Shown: in pieces, positions 1 to 7,347 of the stretch
Position numbering within the stretch: the first letter of the stretch is position 1
Layout of the letters: every line of letters starts with the position of its first letter
NCBI GenBank assembly: GCA_009699165.1
Contig: WLOR01000014.1
Coordinates: 1-18,102 of the forward strand
DNA: 18,102 bases
Source: Actinomycetota bacterium
GTDB lineage: Bacteria > Actinomycetota > Actinomycetes > Nanopelagicales > Nanopelagicaceae
Direction of reading: 5' to 3'
Notes under the pieces: model-generated
Told to the model about the DNA's origin: nothing
The model's database searches: none
Seen by the model: the letters and a program-made list of their open reading frames with translations, nothing else
Program-made: the position numbers and the translations under genes

Positions 1-848
1 CGTGTATTGCTTTGAGCCTGCGCAATAAGTTGGAGCGCTGCAAGAGGGGATGCAATCTCTGCTCCACCATATTTCTTTAACGCGGCAGCTCTGCCAGTTG
101 CGATGGCGCTTTCCCATCCTGGATCTGTGCTGTAATCCTTTCGCTCGATGACAGTTTTGCCACTTAAGACCGAGACTGCGAATGCAACCGATCTCTCAAT
201 AAAATCTGAAGGATCAAAGACGGCATCGACGACGCCCAAAGCAAGTGCATCTTTGGCCTTCATCATCGTATTGTTGTTAAGCGCATTGAGCATAATTACC
301 TGCACTGCCCGCTCTGGTCCAATAAGTTTCGGAAGTATGGTTGCACCACCCCAACCAGGAACCAAACCTAAAAAGACCTCAGGAAGACCCGTGAATGCGG
401 TGCTTGCTAAAGTTCTAAATTTGCAGTGAAGGCCAACTTCTAATCCGCCACCGAGTGCTAAGCCATTGATAAATGCAAATGTTGGAATGCCACACTCATC
501 AAGTCGCCTAAAGACATCGTGACCAAGTTTTCCTATCGCAACAGACTGTTCACGATTTTGAATAAATGAAAGTGCTGATAAATCGGCACCAGCTGCAAAT
601 ATAAATGGTTTACCTGTGATTGCAATCGCGGTCGGCTTGCTTTCAACTGCTTGTGTGATAGCGGCATTGAGTGACTCAAGGGATGCTGGCCCGAATGTAT
701 TAGGGCGGTTGTGGTCGTGGCCGTTATCCAAGGTAATTAATGCAAGTGTGCCTGAGCCACCAAATGCAGATAGATCTACATCTCGCACATATGCATGCGT
801 AACAACCTCTTCTGGTGCACCTTCTGGCAGTTTTATAGCAGTGCTCAT
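1..848 (-). CDS. fadB: FadB-like fatty acid oxidation alpha subunit, enoyl-CoA hydratase end (partial)
   Basis: The reading frame stays open from ATG 848 to the left edge (282 complete codons, no stop), so only the N-terminal enoyl-CoA hydratase part of a longer protein is present. The translation starts MSTAIKLPEGAPEEVVTHAY. It carries the crotonase oxyanion-hole segment FAAGADLSAL, then NGLALGGGLEVGLHC and TGLPEVFLGLVPGWGG. The two glutamates in GGGLE and GLPEV match the catalytic pair of FadB hydratase domains (E119 and E139 in E. coli). In the family, a 3-hydroxyacyl-CoA dehydrogenase domain follows, and I expect it beyond the edge. The start codon directly abuts the TAA of fadA (TAAATG), so the two are almost certainly co-transcribed and translationally coupled. 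Role: hydration and then oxidation of trans-2-enoyl-CoA in beta-oxidation, in the cytoplasm. A stand-alone enoyl-CoA hydratase is less likely, because the frame is still open after 282 residues and the N-terminal extension is FadB-like. Confidence 0.88.
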   Translation of the reverse strand, partial: MSTAIKLPEGAPEEVVTHAYVRDVDLSAFGGSGTLALITLDNGHDHNRPNTFGPASLESLNAAITQAVESKPTAIAITGKPFIFAAGADLSALSFIQNREQSVAIGKLGHDVFRRLDECGIPTFAFINGLALGGGLEVGLHCKFRTLASTAFTGLPEVFLGLVPGWGGATILPKLIGPERAVQVIMLNALNNNTMMKAKDALALGVVDAVFDPSDFIERSVAFAVSVLSGKTVIERKDYSTDPGWESAIATGRAAALKKYGGAEIASPLAALQLIAQAQSNT

Positions 849-2039
849 TTATTTCACCGATCCCTTGAAGTGTGGGTTTTCCCAGATAACTGTGCCGCCC
901 ATACCTAGTCCAATACACATTGTTGTAACTCCATAACGCACTTCTGGGTGGTCTTCAAAGCTGCGCGCCAAGTTGAGCATCAAGCGAACGCCCGATGAAG
1001 CAAGTGGGTGGCCAACAGCGATCGCACCACCAAAGGGGTTAACACGTGCATCGTCATCAGCGATTCCGAAATGTTCTAGGAATGCTAAGACCTGCACTGC
1101 AAAGGCTTCATTTATTTCAAAGAGTCCGATATCGGCAATTGTTAAGCCGGCTTGATCAAGGGCTTTAATAGTTGCTGGGACTGGTCCGTAGCCCATTACT
1201 TCAGGTTCTACACCGGCGAATGCGAAAGTGACTAGACGTGCTTTGATGGTTAAACCAAGTGCAACTGCTCTCTCTTCGCTAGCAAGCAAAGCGGCAGTAG
1301 CTCCATCATTTAGCCCCGAAGAGTTTCCGGCCGTTACTCGACCAGCGGGCCTGAATGGAGTTTTTAATCCAGCTAAACCCTCCAATGTTGTACCTGGGCG
1401 AGGTGGTTCGTCCATTGTTGCAATCGCCCATCCGAGCTCTGCACTTCTTGCAGCAGTTGGAATTAAATCTCGTTGAATTAATCCAGCCTCATAAGCTTTG
1501 GCCGTCTTTATCTGTGAGTTCAATGCATATTTATCTGCACGTTCTTTTGTAATAGTTGGAAAGCGATCATGTAAACGTTCGGCAGTTGCCCCCATAGCAA
1601 GGGCGTCTTGTTCAACTATTCGTTCAGCGAGAAAACGTGGATTTGGATCTAGGCCTTCACCGATTGGGTGATTACCCATATGTTCGACACCGCCTGCGAT
1701 TGCGATCTCGTTTGCGCCAAGTGCAATTGCGCCAGCGATCGTAGTTACAGCAGTAAGTGCACCTGCGCACCATCTATCGATGGAGTATCCGGGAACCGTA
1801 TGTGGCAATCCAGCTAAGAGCGCAGCGCTTCGTCCGATATTCATTCCTTGATCACCGGTCTGAGTTGCTGCAGCGATTGCAACGTCATCAATGGTTGCTC
1901 GATCAACTAGTGGATTACGATCTAAGAGACCGCGAATGGCGCGAACCATTAAATCATCGGCGCGAGTACCTGCATAAAGACTGCCGGCTTTTCCGAAGGG
2001 AGTACGAACTGCATCAACCAACACAACCGAACGCGACAT
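849..2039 (-). CDS. fadA: Acetyl-CoA acyltransferase (3-ketoacyl-CoA thiolase)
   Basis: A 396-residue thiolase, the normal length for the family. It has the nucleophilic cysteine in [11 protein letters not shown] (C91), the FEINEAFA loop near residue 310, the histidine in [10 protein letters not shown] (H344) and the acid/base cysteine in [11 protein letters not shown] (C375). It cleaves 3-ketoacyl-CoA with CoA in the last step of beta-oxidation, pairing with the fadB immediately downstream. I chose ATG 2039 because GGAGGA (2047-2052) sits 7 nt upstream. An in-frame GTG at 2054 lies just before this ribosome-binding site and is probably not used. This is one of the few genes here with a clear Shine-Dalgarno sequence. 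The GHPLASSG motif differs slightly from the usual GHPLGASG, but all catalytic residues are present. Confidence 0.95.
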   Translation of the reverse strand: MSRSVVLVDAVRTPFGKAGSLYAGTRADDLMVRAIRGLLDRNPLVDRATIDDVAIAAATQTGDQGMNIGRSAALLAGLPHTVPGYSIDRWCAGALTAVTTIAGAIALGANEIAIAGGVEHMGNHPIGEGLDPNPRFLAERIVEQDALAMGATAERLHDRFPTITKERADKYALNSQIKTAKAYEAGLIQRDLIPTAARSAELGWAIATMDEPPRPGTTLEGLAGLKTPFRPAGRVTAGNSSGLNDGATAALLASEERAVALGLTIKARLVTFAFAGVEPEVMGYGPVPATIKALDQAGLTIADIGLFEINEAFAVQVLAFLEHFGIADDDARVNPFGGAIAVGHPLASSGVRLMLNLARSFEDHPEVRYGVTTMCIGLGMGGTVIWENPHFKGSVK

Positions 2040-2071
2040 AAGGTATTCCTCCACTAATGAGCTATGTGGTT

Positions 2072-2100
2072 ATGTTACTCGTCAGTAAGAGTTTTCAACA
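2072..2100 (-). promoter_or_regulatory. Candidate sigma70 promoter for fadA-fadB
   Basis: In the 68-bp gap between the FTR1 stop and fadA, the minus strand reads TGTTGA (2095-2100), 17 nt, TAACAT (2072-2077). Transcription would begin around 2065, leaving a leader of about 25 nt containing GGAGGA. A -35 reading of TTGAAA (2093-2098) is closer to consensus but leaves only a 15-nt spacer. This is a motif-based prediction. Confidence 0.4.
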
Positions 2101-2107
2101 GACAGAG

Positions 2108-2926
2108 TTAAGCCTTTATGAGTGTTTTTACGCGCTCTTTTGAGAGGTAAGGAATTAAGACGGCTACAAGATATGCGGCATACATTCCAAGCTGCATCCA
2201 TGAGGTTGTTGTATCAAAGCCAACAGTTCCTGCAAGAACTCCACCGAGGATTGATTCTTTAGGGATTACGGATGTAACGTCCCAGGCAAATGCATCTGGC
2301 CCGGGGAGTAGGCCTAACTCTTGAAACTCATGGACGCCATAGGAGAGAACCCCTGCCGCTACGATGATGAGAGCAACTCCTGTATATCTAAAGAATGTAG
2401 AGAGATTTAATGTGATGGAGCTCTTAAAAATCAGATATCCAAGAGTTATTGCAAGACCAAAGCCTGCAGTAAGGCCCAGCGCAGAGCTCATAGGGTTGGC
2501 ATTGGATTTAAAGTTTGAGTAGACAAAGAGTGATGTCTCAAGACCCTCGCGAATAACAGCGAAAAACGCCGCTCCAGCAAGGGCAAATGGCCCTGTCAAG
2601 ATAGCGCGATCCATCTTTTGCGTTAGCTCACTTTTGAGAGAGCGTGCAGTTCTCTTCATCCAAAATACCATCCAAGTAACGATGGCCACCGCTATCAAGG
2701 ATGTCGTTCCTGCAAAAAGCTGCTCTCCCTTGGGCGTTAGCTCTGCCGATGTAAAGGATAAAAAGGCACCAAGTCCAGCACTGGCCACAACAGCAAGGCC
2801 GACTCCAGCCCAGATGTAGGTGCGCATCGCTATTTTTTCGCTCTTTGTTATATAGGCGATCAGAATTCCAACAATGAGAGCAGCTTCTAACCCTTCACGA
2901 AGGGCGATGATGAAGGAGCTGAGCAT
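2108..2926 (-). CDS. FTR1/EfeU-family iron permease
   Basis: A 272-residue membrane protein with about seven hydrophobic segments. It has the two REGLE iron-binding motifs that define the FTR1 family: ALREGLEAALIV (R10-E14) and VIREGLETSLFV (R126-E130). FTR1-type permeases move ferric iron across the cytoplasmic membrane, coupled in yeast to a ferroxidase and in bacterial EfeUOB to EfeO and EfeB. Neither partner is next to this gene, so it is an orphan permease here. It lies between RNase D and fadA on the same strand but has its own promoter-like sequence: TAGATT at positions -12 to -7 before the ATG and no ribosome-binding site, consistent with a leaderless transcript. A palindrome at 2952-2979 covers its -35 area. 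Identity as FTR1 is firm; the exact substrate is inferred. Confidence 0.9.
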   Translation of the reverse strand: MLSSFIIALREGLEAALIVGILIAYITKSEKIAMRTYIWAGVGLAVVASAGLGAFLSFTSAELTPKGEQLFAGTTSLIAVAIVTWMVFWMKRTARSLKSELTQKMDRAILTGPFALAGAAFFAVIREGLETSLFVYSNFKSNANPMSSALGLTAGFGLAITLGYLIFKSSITLNLSTFFRYTGVALIIVAAGVLSYGVHEFQELGLLPGPDAFAWDVTSVIPKESILGGVLAGTVGFDTTTSWMQLGMYAAYLVAVLIPYLSKERVKTLIKA

Positions 2927-2932
2927 GGGAAA

Positions 2933-2938
2933 AATCTA
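2933..2938 (-). promoter_or_regulatory. -10 element TAGATT for leaderless FTR1 gene
   Basis: On the minus strand TAGATT ends 6 nt before ATG 2926. There is no purine-rich Shine-Dalgarno sequence in the short TTTTCCC stretch before the start. This is the geometry expected when transcription begins at the start codon. Confidence 0.45.
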
Positions 2939-2951
2939 AGGCACATGGGGT

Positions 2952-2979
2952 ATTTACGCAACTCTTTCGTTGCGTAAAT
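2952..2979. promoter_or_regulatory. Perfect 10-bp-arm inverted repeat, candidate operator or hairpin
   Basis: ATTTACGCAA (2952-2961), 8-nt spacer CTCTTTCG, TTGCGTAAAT (2970-2979). The last base overlaps the RNase D stop codon (2979-2981), and the repeat lies 26-53 nt upstream of the FTR1 start, over its expected -35 region. As a terminator for RNase D it lacks a T-run after the stem. As an operator it is well placed to control iron uptake. It does not look like the DtxR/IdeR or Fur consensus as I know them. Confidence 0.5.
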
Positions 2980-4268
2980 CAGGGGGTTTCGGGTGTGGGT
3001 TCAGCCACAGGCTCCTCAACCACGAGCGGCTCGCGCTCTAATAGGGCATCGGCTAGTACTGATGCAACTAAGTCGATCTGCCAAGGGCGGGCACCGAGTT
3101 CGGCCAAAGTAGCCCGAACCGCCGACTCATCGCGCACTTCGGTTGCCTTGGGTGGAGGCGACCAGCAAAGGCGGCGCACAATTTCGGGAGAGATCAAATT
3201 TTCAGCCGGGATTGAATTATCGGTTGCGACTGTGTCGATCAGGGCCCGCGCATGTGAAAGTGGTGCAAACTTCTCAGGGAATCGATCGCGCCAGAGTTTT
3301 ATCGGTGGCAATGTATCGGTTGCCGAACGCATCGCTGGCCACTGGCTTTCATCCAAGGCGATCGCATCACTAATTGCTTTTAACCACACCGTTGAATTTT
3401 CTAACCATCGAGGGCGAAGACCAATGGGGCGAAGCGCTTTTTCAAACTCCTTCTTATTCGTTGGAGCAGTCAATGAGAGCTCAATGATTGCTGAGTCATT
3501 GAGCAGTTTTCCACCAGCGATATCTTGTGCCGATGCGATTGCATCACGTGCTTGCCATAACTGTCGAATAATGGCTAGCTGGTCACGACGTTTTATCTTG
3601 TGCATACCCGAAGTTCGTCGCCAAGGATCAATGCGAGGCGGTGGGGGAGGTGCTTTAAGTATCGATGAAAACTCTTGCAGTGCCCATTCGAGTTTCCCAG
3701 CGGTTTTTAGAATTTCAAAGATCGCATCGCGAAGTTCTACCAGAAGCTCTACATCAAGTGCAGCATATGTTAGCCAATCGTGTGGCAGCGGCCGCGTAGA
3801 CCAATCAGCGGCACTGTGCTCTTTGGCAAGCGATACCCCCATGAGAGATTCCAGGAGTGGACCGAGTCCAACGCGTGGAAGACCCGCAATCCTGCCACCG
3901 AGTTCGGTATCAAAGAGATGCACTGGATTGATTCCAATTTCACGAAGACATGGCAGATCTTGCGTACTTGCATGCAGGATAACTTCATCGGTATTGAGAA
4001 CTGCATTTAGCTGGGCGATAAGAGGGCTGCTAACTCCAAAAGGAATTGGGTCAATTAAATGAAGCCCGCCACCATTTCGCTTTATCTGTATCAAGTAAGC
4101 ACGAGCGCTATATCTAAAGCCCGATGCACGTTCGGCATCAACTGCAAAAGCCCCATTTCCTAATTGCAATTGACTTATTGCGGCTTTAAGAGCTTCTTCT
4201 GTATCTATCACAGCAGGTGTTCCACCAGCTGGAATCAGCAAGGGCACAGGCAGGGTTATCTCATCCAT
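2979..4268 (-). CDS. rnd: Ribonuclease D-like 3'-5' exonuclease with HRDC domain
   Basis: A 429-residue protein. The N-terminal DnaQ-like exonuclease shows ExoI FAVDAERASG (D44, E46), ExoII ILHASTQDLPCL and ExoIII TYAALDVELLVELRD, which together provide the acidic metal ligands and the tyrosine. An HRDC nucleic-acid-binding domain follows a proline-rich linker (KAPPPPPRID), beginning around DQLAIIRQLWQARD. In this family the enzyme trims structured RNA 3' ends. I chose ATG 4268 (MDEITLPV), 8 nt after the DUF3000 stop. An upstream in-frame start at 4361 would add 31 residues lying inside DUF3000 and resembling no RNase D. DUF3000 directly followed by RNase D is a conserved actinobacterial pair (in M. 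tuberculosis Rv2680-Rv2681, from memory), so the two are probably one operon. Confidence 0.9.
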   Translation of the reverse strand: MDEITLPVPLLIPAGGTPAVIDTEEALKAAISQLQLGNGAFAVDAERASGFRYSARAYLIQIKRNGGGLHLIDPIPFGVSSPLIAQLNAVLNTDEVILHASTQDLPCLREIGINPVHLFDTELGGRIAGLPRVGLGPLLESLMGVSLAKEHSAADWSTRPLPHDWLTYAALDVELLVELRDAIFEILKTAGKLEWALQEFSSILKAPPPPPRIDPWRRTSGMHKIKRRDQLAIIRQLWQARDAIASAQDIAGGKLLNDSAIIELSLTAPTNKKEFEKALRPIGLRPRWLENSTVWLKAISDAIALDESQWPAMRSATDTLPPIKLWRDRFPEKFAPLSHARALIDTVATDNSIPAENLISPEIVRRLCWSPPPKATEVRDESAVRATLAELGARPWQIDLVASVLADALLEREPLVVEEPVAEPTPETP

Positions 4269-4276
4269 CGAAGTAT

Positions 4277-4855
4277 TTATCGAGTTCGCGAAAGATTGAT
4301 TGAAGTTACGCCTTCGGGGACCTCTTCGAGTCCAGCGACATCGGCAATCAAGGTGCACCATCCTGAAATATGTTTAATTAACTCGCTCGGTGTGGTGACA
4401 ACAGGTGTCCATGAGGCGCGTATTTCAATCTCGGATTCATTATGTCGGGGAGAGAGCTTTCCAAAGGATGCGCTAGATACTCGCGTAACCGTGCCGCTTG
4501 GTGCTGCAATTGTGCACTCTGCATTTTCAAGTGCAGCTAGAAACCAGCTCCAACCAAACTCTGGAAGTGATGGATCTTCCTGCATCGCGGTATCAACATC
4601 GGCGCGCACGAAAGTCACGCAACGAAACTCGCCCTCCCACGTATCCTGACCACCAGGTTCGTGTAAAAGTACGAATCGACCTGATGCTAATTCATCCTCT
4701 TCATCTCCGATTTTTCCATTGCTGACATCGGCTGAAAAGGCAAAGGCAAAGCTCGCTAACTTTTGCGGGGCTGGAACCTCTTCGAGAACAATCTCGTTTC
4801 GGGGGGTAAAAGTTCGCAGATGCTCAAGTAATCTCGCGAATCCATTGGCATCCAT
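4277..4855 (-). CDS. DUF3000 family protein
   Basis: A 192-residue protein of unknown function. The N-terminus GFARLLEHLRTFTPRNEIV, followed by LEEVPAPQKLASFAFAFSAD, is typical of DUF3000, as is the C-terminal ISGWCTLIADVAGLEEVPEG. No membrane segments or signal peptide are seen. DUF3000 is restricted to Actinobacteria as far as I know and is almost always next to an RNase D gene, as here with an 8-nt gap. That hints at a role in RNA metabolism, but no activity is established. ATG 4855 is preceded by TACTCT at -12 to -7, again compatible with a leaderless mRNA. It is divergent from the EamA gene across 60 bp. Confidence 0.88.
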   Translation of the reverse strand: MDANGFARLLEHLRTFTPRNEIVLEEVPAPQKLASFAFAFSADVSNGKIGDEEDELASGRFVLLHEPGGQDTWEGEFRCVTFVRADVDTAMQEDPSLPEFGWSWFLAALENAECTIAAPSGTVTRVSSASFGKLSPRHNESEIEIRASWTPVVTTPSELIKHISGWCTLIADVAGLEEVPEGVTSINLSRTR

Positions 4856-4915
4856 TCCCCTAGAGTAATAATTTCACGCACAGTTCTGGGGAGGCGGGGC
4901 GGTAACCTTGCTCCT
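4856..4915. promoter_or_regulatory. Divergent promoter region, DUF3000 and EamA transporter
   Basis: The 60-bp spacer holds two -10-like hexamers pointing outward. On the minus strand TACTCT (4862-4867) ends 6 nt before ATG 4855. On the plus strand TAACCT (4903-4908) ends 7 nt before ATG 4916. Neither start has a well-spaced Shine-Dalgarno sequence. The GGTAACCTTG containing the plus element is repeated exactly upstream of the SRPBCC gene (11396-11405). No convincing -35 hexamers are visible. Confidence 0.45.
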
Positions 4916-5755
4916 ATGGCACCACTTTTAGCACTTCTATCGAGTTTGCTGTGGGGCACTGCAGATTTTGAGGGCGGTCGGTTGAGTAAAAGACATGCAC
5001 CGATTGCGGTTCTCGGATTTTCGCAAGTTATAGGTTTGATTTTTGGAATAGCACTAGTCATCATCTCTGGTGACTGGAGTGCGAAAGCTCTTGGTGCTGG
5101 TGGCTATTTTATTCCTGGAGTGTGTGCGGGCTTCCTGGGTTACTTTGGACTCATCTGTTTATACGCTGGACTTTCAACTGGCAGCATGGGAGTTGTCTCG
5201 CCGATAAGTGCCTTAAGCGCAGTTGTTCCGTTAACGTATGCCCTCGCTCATGGCGATTCACTCTCGGGTATTACCTCAATAGGAATTGCACTTGCACTCG
5301 TCGGCGCTTTTTGCGCAAGTGGACCTGAACTTTCGCAAGGTCTACCTATTCGTCCACTTTTGTTAGCGATTGGTGCAGCCTGTGGGTTTGGATCTGCACT
5401 CACCTTCATCTCGATAGGTTCACAAGCAAGTGCACTCATGACCATGGTAACCATGCGAGCGGCAACCTTTGTAGTCACAGTTGCTATCGCAATACGTTTT
5501 CGAAGTTTGGGCGGCTTTTCAAAAAAAGATTACCCAAGTTTAATGTTCATGGGTGTTGCTGATTTTCTAGCCAATCTTCTACTAGGTGTTGCTTGTAACA
5601 ACGGCTCTGTTTCGGTTGCAATGGTCCTTGGATCGATGTACCCGATTGCTACTGCGATTCTTGCATTCAGATTTCTGCGAGAGCGTTTGCATAAGATTCA
5701 ATATGTCGGAATCGTATTAGCGGTAAGTGGTGTTGCTCTTATTTCTGCTTTCTAA
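4916..5755 (+). CDS. EamA-family (DMT superfamily) transporter
   Basis: A 279-residue protein that is almost entirely hydrophobic, with about ten transmembrane helices arranged as two repeated EamA halves (roughly residues 1-135 and 145-279). The start WGTADFEGGRLSKRHAP and the middle motif GVVSPISALSAVVPL are typical of the drug/metabolite transporter superfamily, and a second copy-like motif is seen in VAMVLGSMYPIATAILAF. These proteins export or import small metabolites across the cytoplasmic membrane; the substrate cannot be read from the sequence. ATG 4916 was chosen because TAACCT lies 7 nt upstream and the first helix starts at once. The 3' end converges on the RibD-C-like gene, sharing 4 nt (CTAA). 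Confidence 0.85.
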   Translation: MAPLLALLSSLLWGTADFEGGRLSKRHAPIAVLGFSQVIGLIFGIALVIISGDWSAKALGAGGYFIPGVCAGFLGYFGLICLYAGLSTGSMGVVSPISALSAVVPLTYALAHGDSLSGITSIGIALALVGAFCASGPELSQGLPIRPLLLAIGAACGFGSALTFISIGSQASALMTMVTMRAATFVVTVAIAIRFRSLGGFSKKDYPSLMFMGVADFLANLLLGVACNNGSVSVAMVLGSMYPIATAILAFRFLRERLHKIQYVGIVLAVSGVALISAF

Positions 5756-6243
5756 TTACTCGCCTCAAAGAAGAGAGTTCCATCGACTTCTCGCTTGTCT
5801 ATAGTTGCAAAGCTGTTGAGAATCTCTGGCCAATCTACTAATTTCTCGCCACCGATAACATCCGTTACCGTCAAATAAAACGTATCGATGAGATTTGCAC
5901 TTAGCAACTCTTGAATTATTGCGACTCCACCTTCGATCATGATCTTGGGGCCAAACTCTTTTTTTGCTCTCTCAACGGCCTGTGATGCAGGCATGTTCCA
6001 TAGTTGAGCTTTGGAATTTGTGGGCAGTGGATTAACTTGCGATCGGGAAATCACAATTAATGGCACTGGAGTTATGGCATATGGCTCTGTACGTGCCGTA
6101 TTTCCTCCAATAATGATTGCATCAAAGCTCTTACGTCGCGCCACAAAGCTCTCGCGATCAGCCTGGGAGCTAACGCCCTTAGAGCTCCCATTCTTAAGGC
6201 TCGATCCATCGGCTCCCACGACAAGGGAAACTGCGGTGCTCAT
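5752..6243 (-). CDS. Short RibD C-terminal / dihydrofolate reductase-like protein
   Basis: A 163-residue protein. IIIGGNTARTEPYAI resembles the RibD-C signature around the NADPH-binding and substrate loop (usually VGxxTVxxDxP), and KIMIEGGVAIIQELLSANL, followed by a VTDVIGGE segment, matches the conserved EGG and GG elements. RibD-C reductases act on the aminouracil intermediate of riboflavin synthesis, and related proteins are general DHFR-fold reductases. It is clearly shorter than the usual 200-230 residues. The N-terminal SLDG-type strand is only weakly matched (SLVVGADGSS), so the protein may be a divergent paralogue rather than the riboflavin enzyme. No deaminase domain and no other rib genes are nearby. 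ATG 6243 has no clear ribosome-binding site. The gene ends tail-to-tail with the EamA gene, overlapping by 4 nt. Confidence 0.7.
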   Translation of the reverse strand: MSTAVSLVVGADGSSLKNGSSKGVSSQADRESFVARRKSFDAIIIGGNTARTEPYAITPVPLIVISRSQVNPLPTNSKAQLWNMPASQAVERAKKEFGPKIMIEGGVAIIQELLSANLIDTFYLTVTDVIGGEKLVDWPEILNSFATIDKREVDGTLFFEASN

Positions 6244-6296
6244 GTGGCTAGCATCTCAGTTCAACGCCAATTCACAGGTGTTTCCACGCTCATAAG

Positions 6297-6326
6297 TTGA
6301 GTCCAACCCGCATGTGTAGTTAGCCT
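6297..6326 (+). promoter_or_regulatory. Promoter for NlpC/P60-pimB operon
   Basis: TTGAGT (6297-6302), an 18-nt spacer and TAGCCT (6321-6326), which ends 7 nt before ATG 6334. This is the best -35/-10 pair in the window. It predicts a transcription start at or within a base or two of the start codon. Confidence 0.5.
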
Positions 6327-6333
6327 GTGATGT

Positions 6334-7347
6334 ATGACCGCCCCTAAGCGCATCCTTGCCGCCCTAGTGGTTGGGATTGTGGGCTCGGTAGCGGTCCTAG
6401 CCTTTCCTGCACATGCGGCGCAGACCCTTGAGCAGGTGCAGGCAAAGGTTCGCCAACTTGAAGAGGATGCAACGACGGCGGCAGAGGGTGCACAAGAGGC
6501 GAAGGTCAAGTTGGCTTCGCTGACTCAAACACTCAATGGGATTAAGGCAAAGGCGCAGATCCAAAGCCAGACCTTGTCACTGCTCCAGAAATCTCTGGGA
6601 GTGATCGCTGTAGAACAGTACAAGGCAGGAACGCTGAGCCAAGGTCTAGAGCTCCTCTTTTCCAGCGACCCTTCCCTTTATCTCTCATCGGCCGGAGCCT
6701 TAGATTCGGTGACTAGAGGAAAATCTGCACAACTAAGAAGATATCAAGCCGCTCAGCAGAGATTGAATGCAACAACTTTGACCGTCAATGACAAATTAGT
6801 ACTTGTTAAAGCGGCGCAGAAGAAATACGCCGCACAATCAGCGTTAGCTTTATCGAAATTGAAAGAGGCAGAGATTCTTCTTTCGAAGTTGAAGAAGGCA
6901 GATCGTGAACGTTTAGCAAAGTTAGCAGCAGCTCAAGAAGATGCTGATCAAGCGTCATCACTGGTAGCAGCTAAATCTGCAAGTGGTGTATCAGGTAGAG
7001 CCGGTGTGGCATTGAAATTTGCACTCAAGCAGATTGGCGATAGATATGTTTTTGGAGCCGCTGGTTTAGTAACGTGGGACTGCTCTGGATTAACGATGCG
7101 CGCTTATCAAGCAGCCGGTGTTTCATTACCGCACTCATCGTCGGCTCAATCTCGCATGGGTAAAAAAGTCTCACTCAAGGCGCTCAAGCCAGGAGATCTT
7201 TTATTCTTTGGTCGTCCGGTTTCGCATGTAGGAATGTATTTAGGTGGAGGCAAGATGGTCCATGCTCCACGATCGGGCTCACGTGTGAAAGTTACAACAA
7301 GCGGATCGTTGGGTAGTAAGCCGTTAGTCGGAGCACGCCGCTTTTGA
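6334..7347 (+). CDS. Secreted NlpC/P60 (C40) peptidoglycan endopeptidase with coiled coil
   Basis: A 337-residue exported protein. An N-terminal signal peptide (charged TAPKR, hydrophobic stretch 7-24, likely cleavage after AHA near residue 28) is followed by an Ala/Lys/Glu/Gln-rich coiled coil (about 30-210). A C-terminal NlpC/P60 domain (about 222-337) has the nucleophile in WDCSG (C250), the first histidine in SHVGMYLG (H298) and the third polar residue in MVHAP (H310), so the C-H-H triad is complete. Such enzymes cut peptide stems of peptidoglycan, and the coiled coil usually gates activity, as in RipA/RipC-type hydrolases of Actinobacteria. Its stop overlaps the next gene's TTG start (TTGA, 7344-7347), indicating translational coupling. 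The same order, NlpC/P60 then PimB, is known from mycobacteria and corynebacteria. Confidence 0.93.
   Translation: MTAPKRILAALVVGIVGSVAVLAFPAHAAQTLEQVQAKVRQLEEDATTAAEGAQEAKVKLASLTQTLNGIKAKAQIQSQTLSLLQKSLGVIAVEQYKAGTLSQGLELLFSSDPSLYLSSAGALDSVTRGKSAQLRRYQAAQQRLNATTLTVNDKLVLVKAAQKKYAAQSALALSKLKEAEILLSKLKKADRERLAKLAAAQEDADQASSLVAAKSASGVSGRAGVALKFALKQIGDRYVFGAAGLVTWDCSGLTMRAYQAAGVSLPHSSSAQSRMGKKVSLKALKPGDLLFFGRPVSHVGMYLGGGKMVHAPRSGSRVKVTTSGSLGSKPLVGARRF

Noticed and set aside
148..936. Plus-strand open frames at the left edge
   Set aside because: They are antisense to the open FadB-like frame, whose catalytic motifs are clear.
2040..2054. GTG start adding five residues to the thiolase
   Set aside because: The GTG abuts the GGAGGA ribosome-binding site that serves ATG 2039.
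3640..3660. G-rich tract as a possible G-quadruplex or repeat
   Set aside because: It encodes the proline linker between the exonuclease and HRDC domains of RNase D (KAPPPPPRID), which explains it.
2995..4062. Long plus-strand open frame (355 codons) opposite RNase D
   Set aside because: It is entirely antisense to a well-supported RNase D. Its translation is serine/arginine-rich with no recognisable domain, as expected from reading the complementary strand of a stop-poor gene.
4269..4361. 31-residue N-terminal extension of RNase D (MVHLDCRCRW...)
   Set aside because: It lies inside the DUF3000 coding region in another frame. The sequence from MDEITLPV matches where the family begins and starts 8 nt after the DUF3000 stop.
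5520..5529. Run of seven A bases in the EamA gene as a programmed slippage or frameshift site
   Set aside because: The frame is continuous on both sides and the protein has full family length, so nothing suggests slippage.
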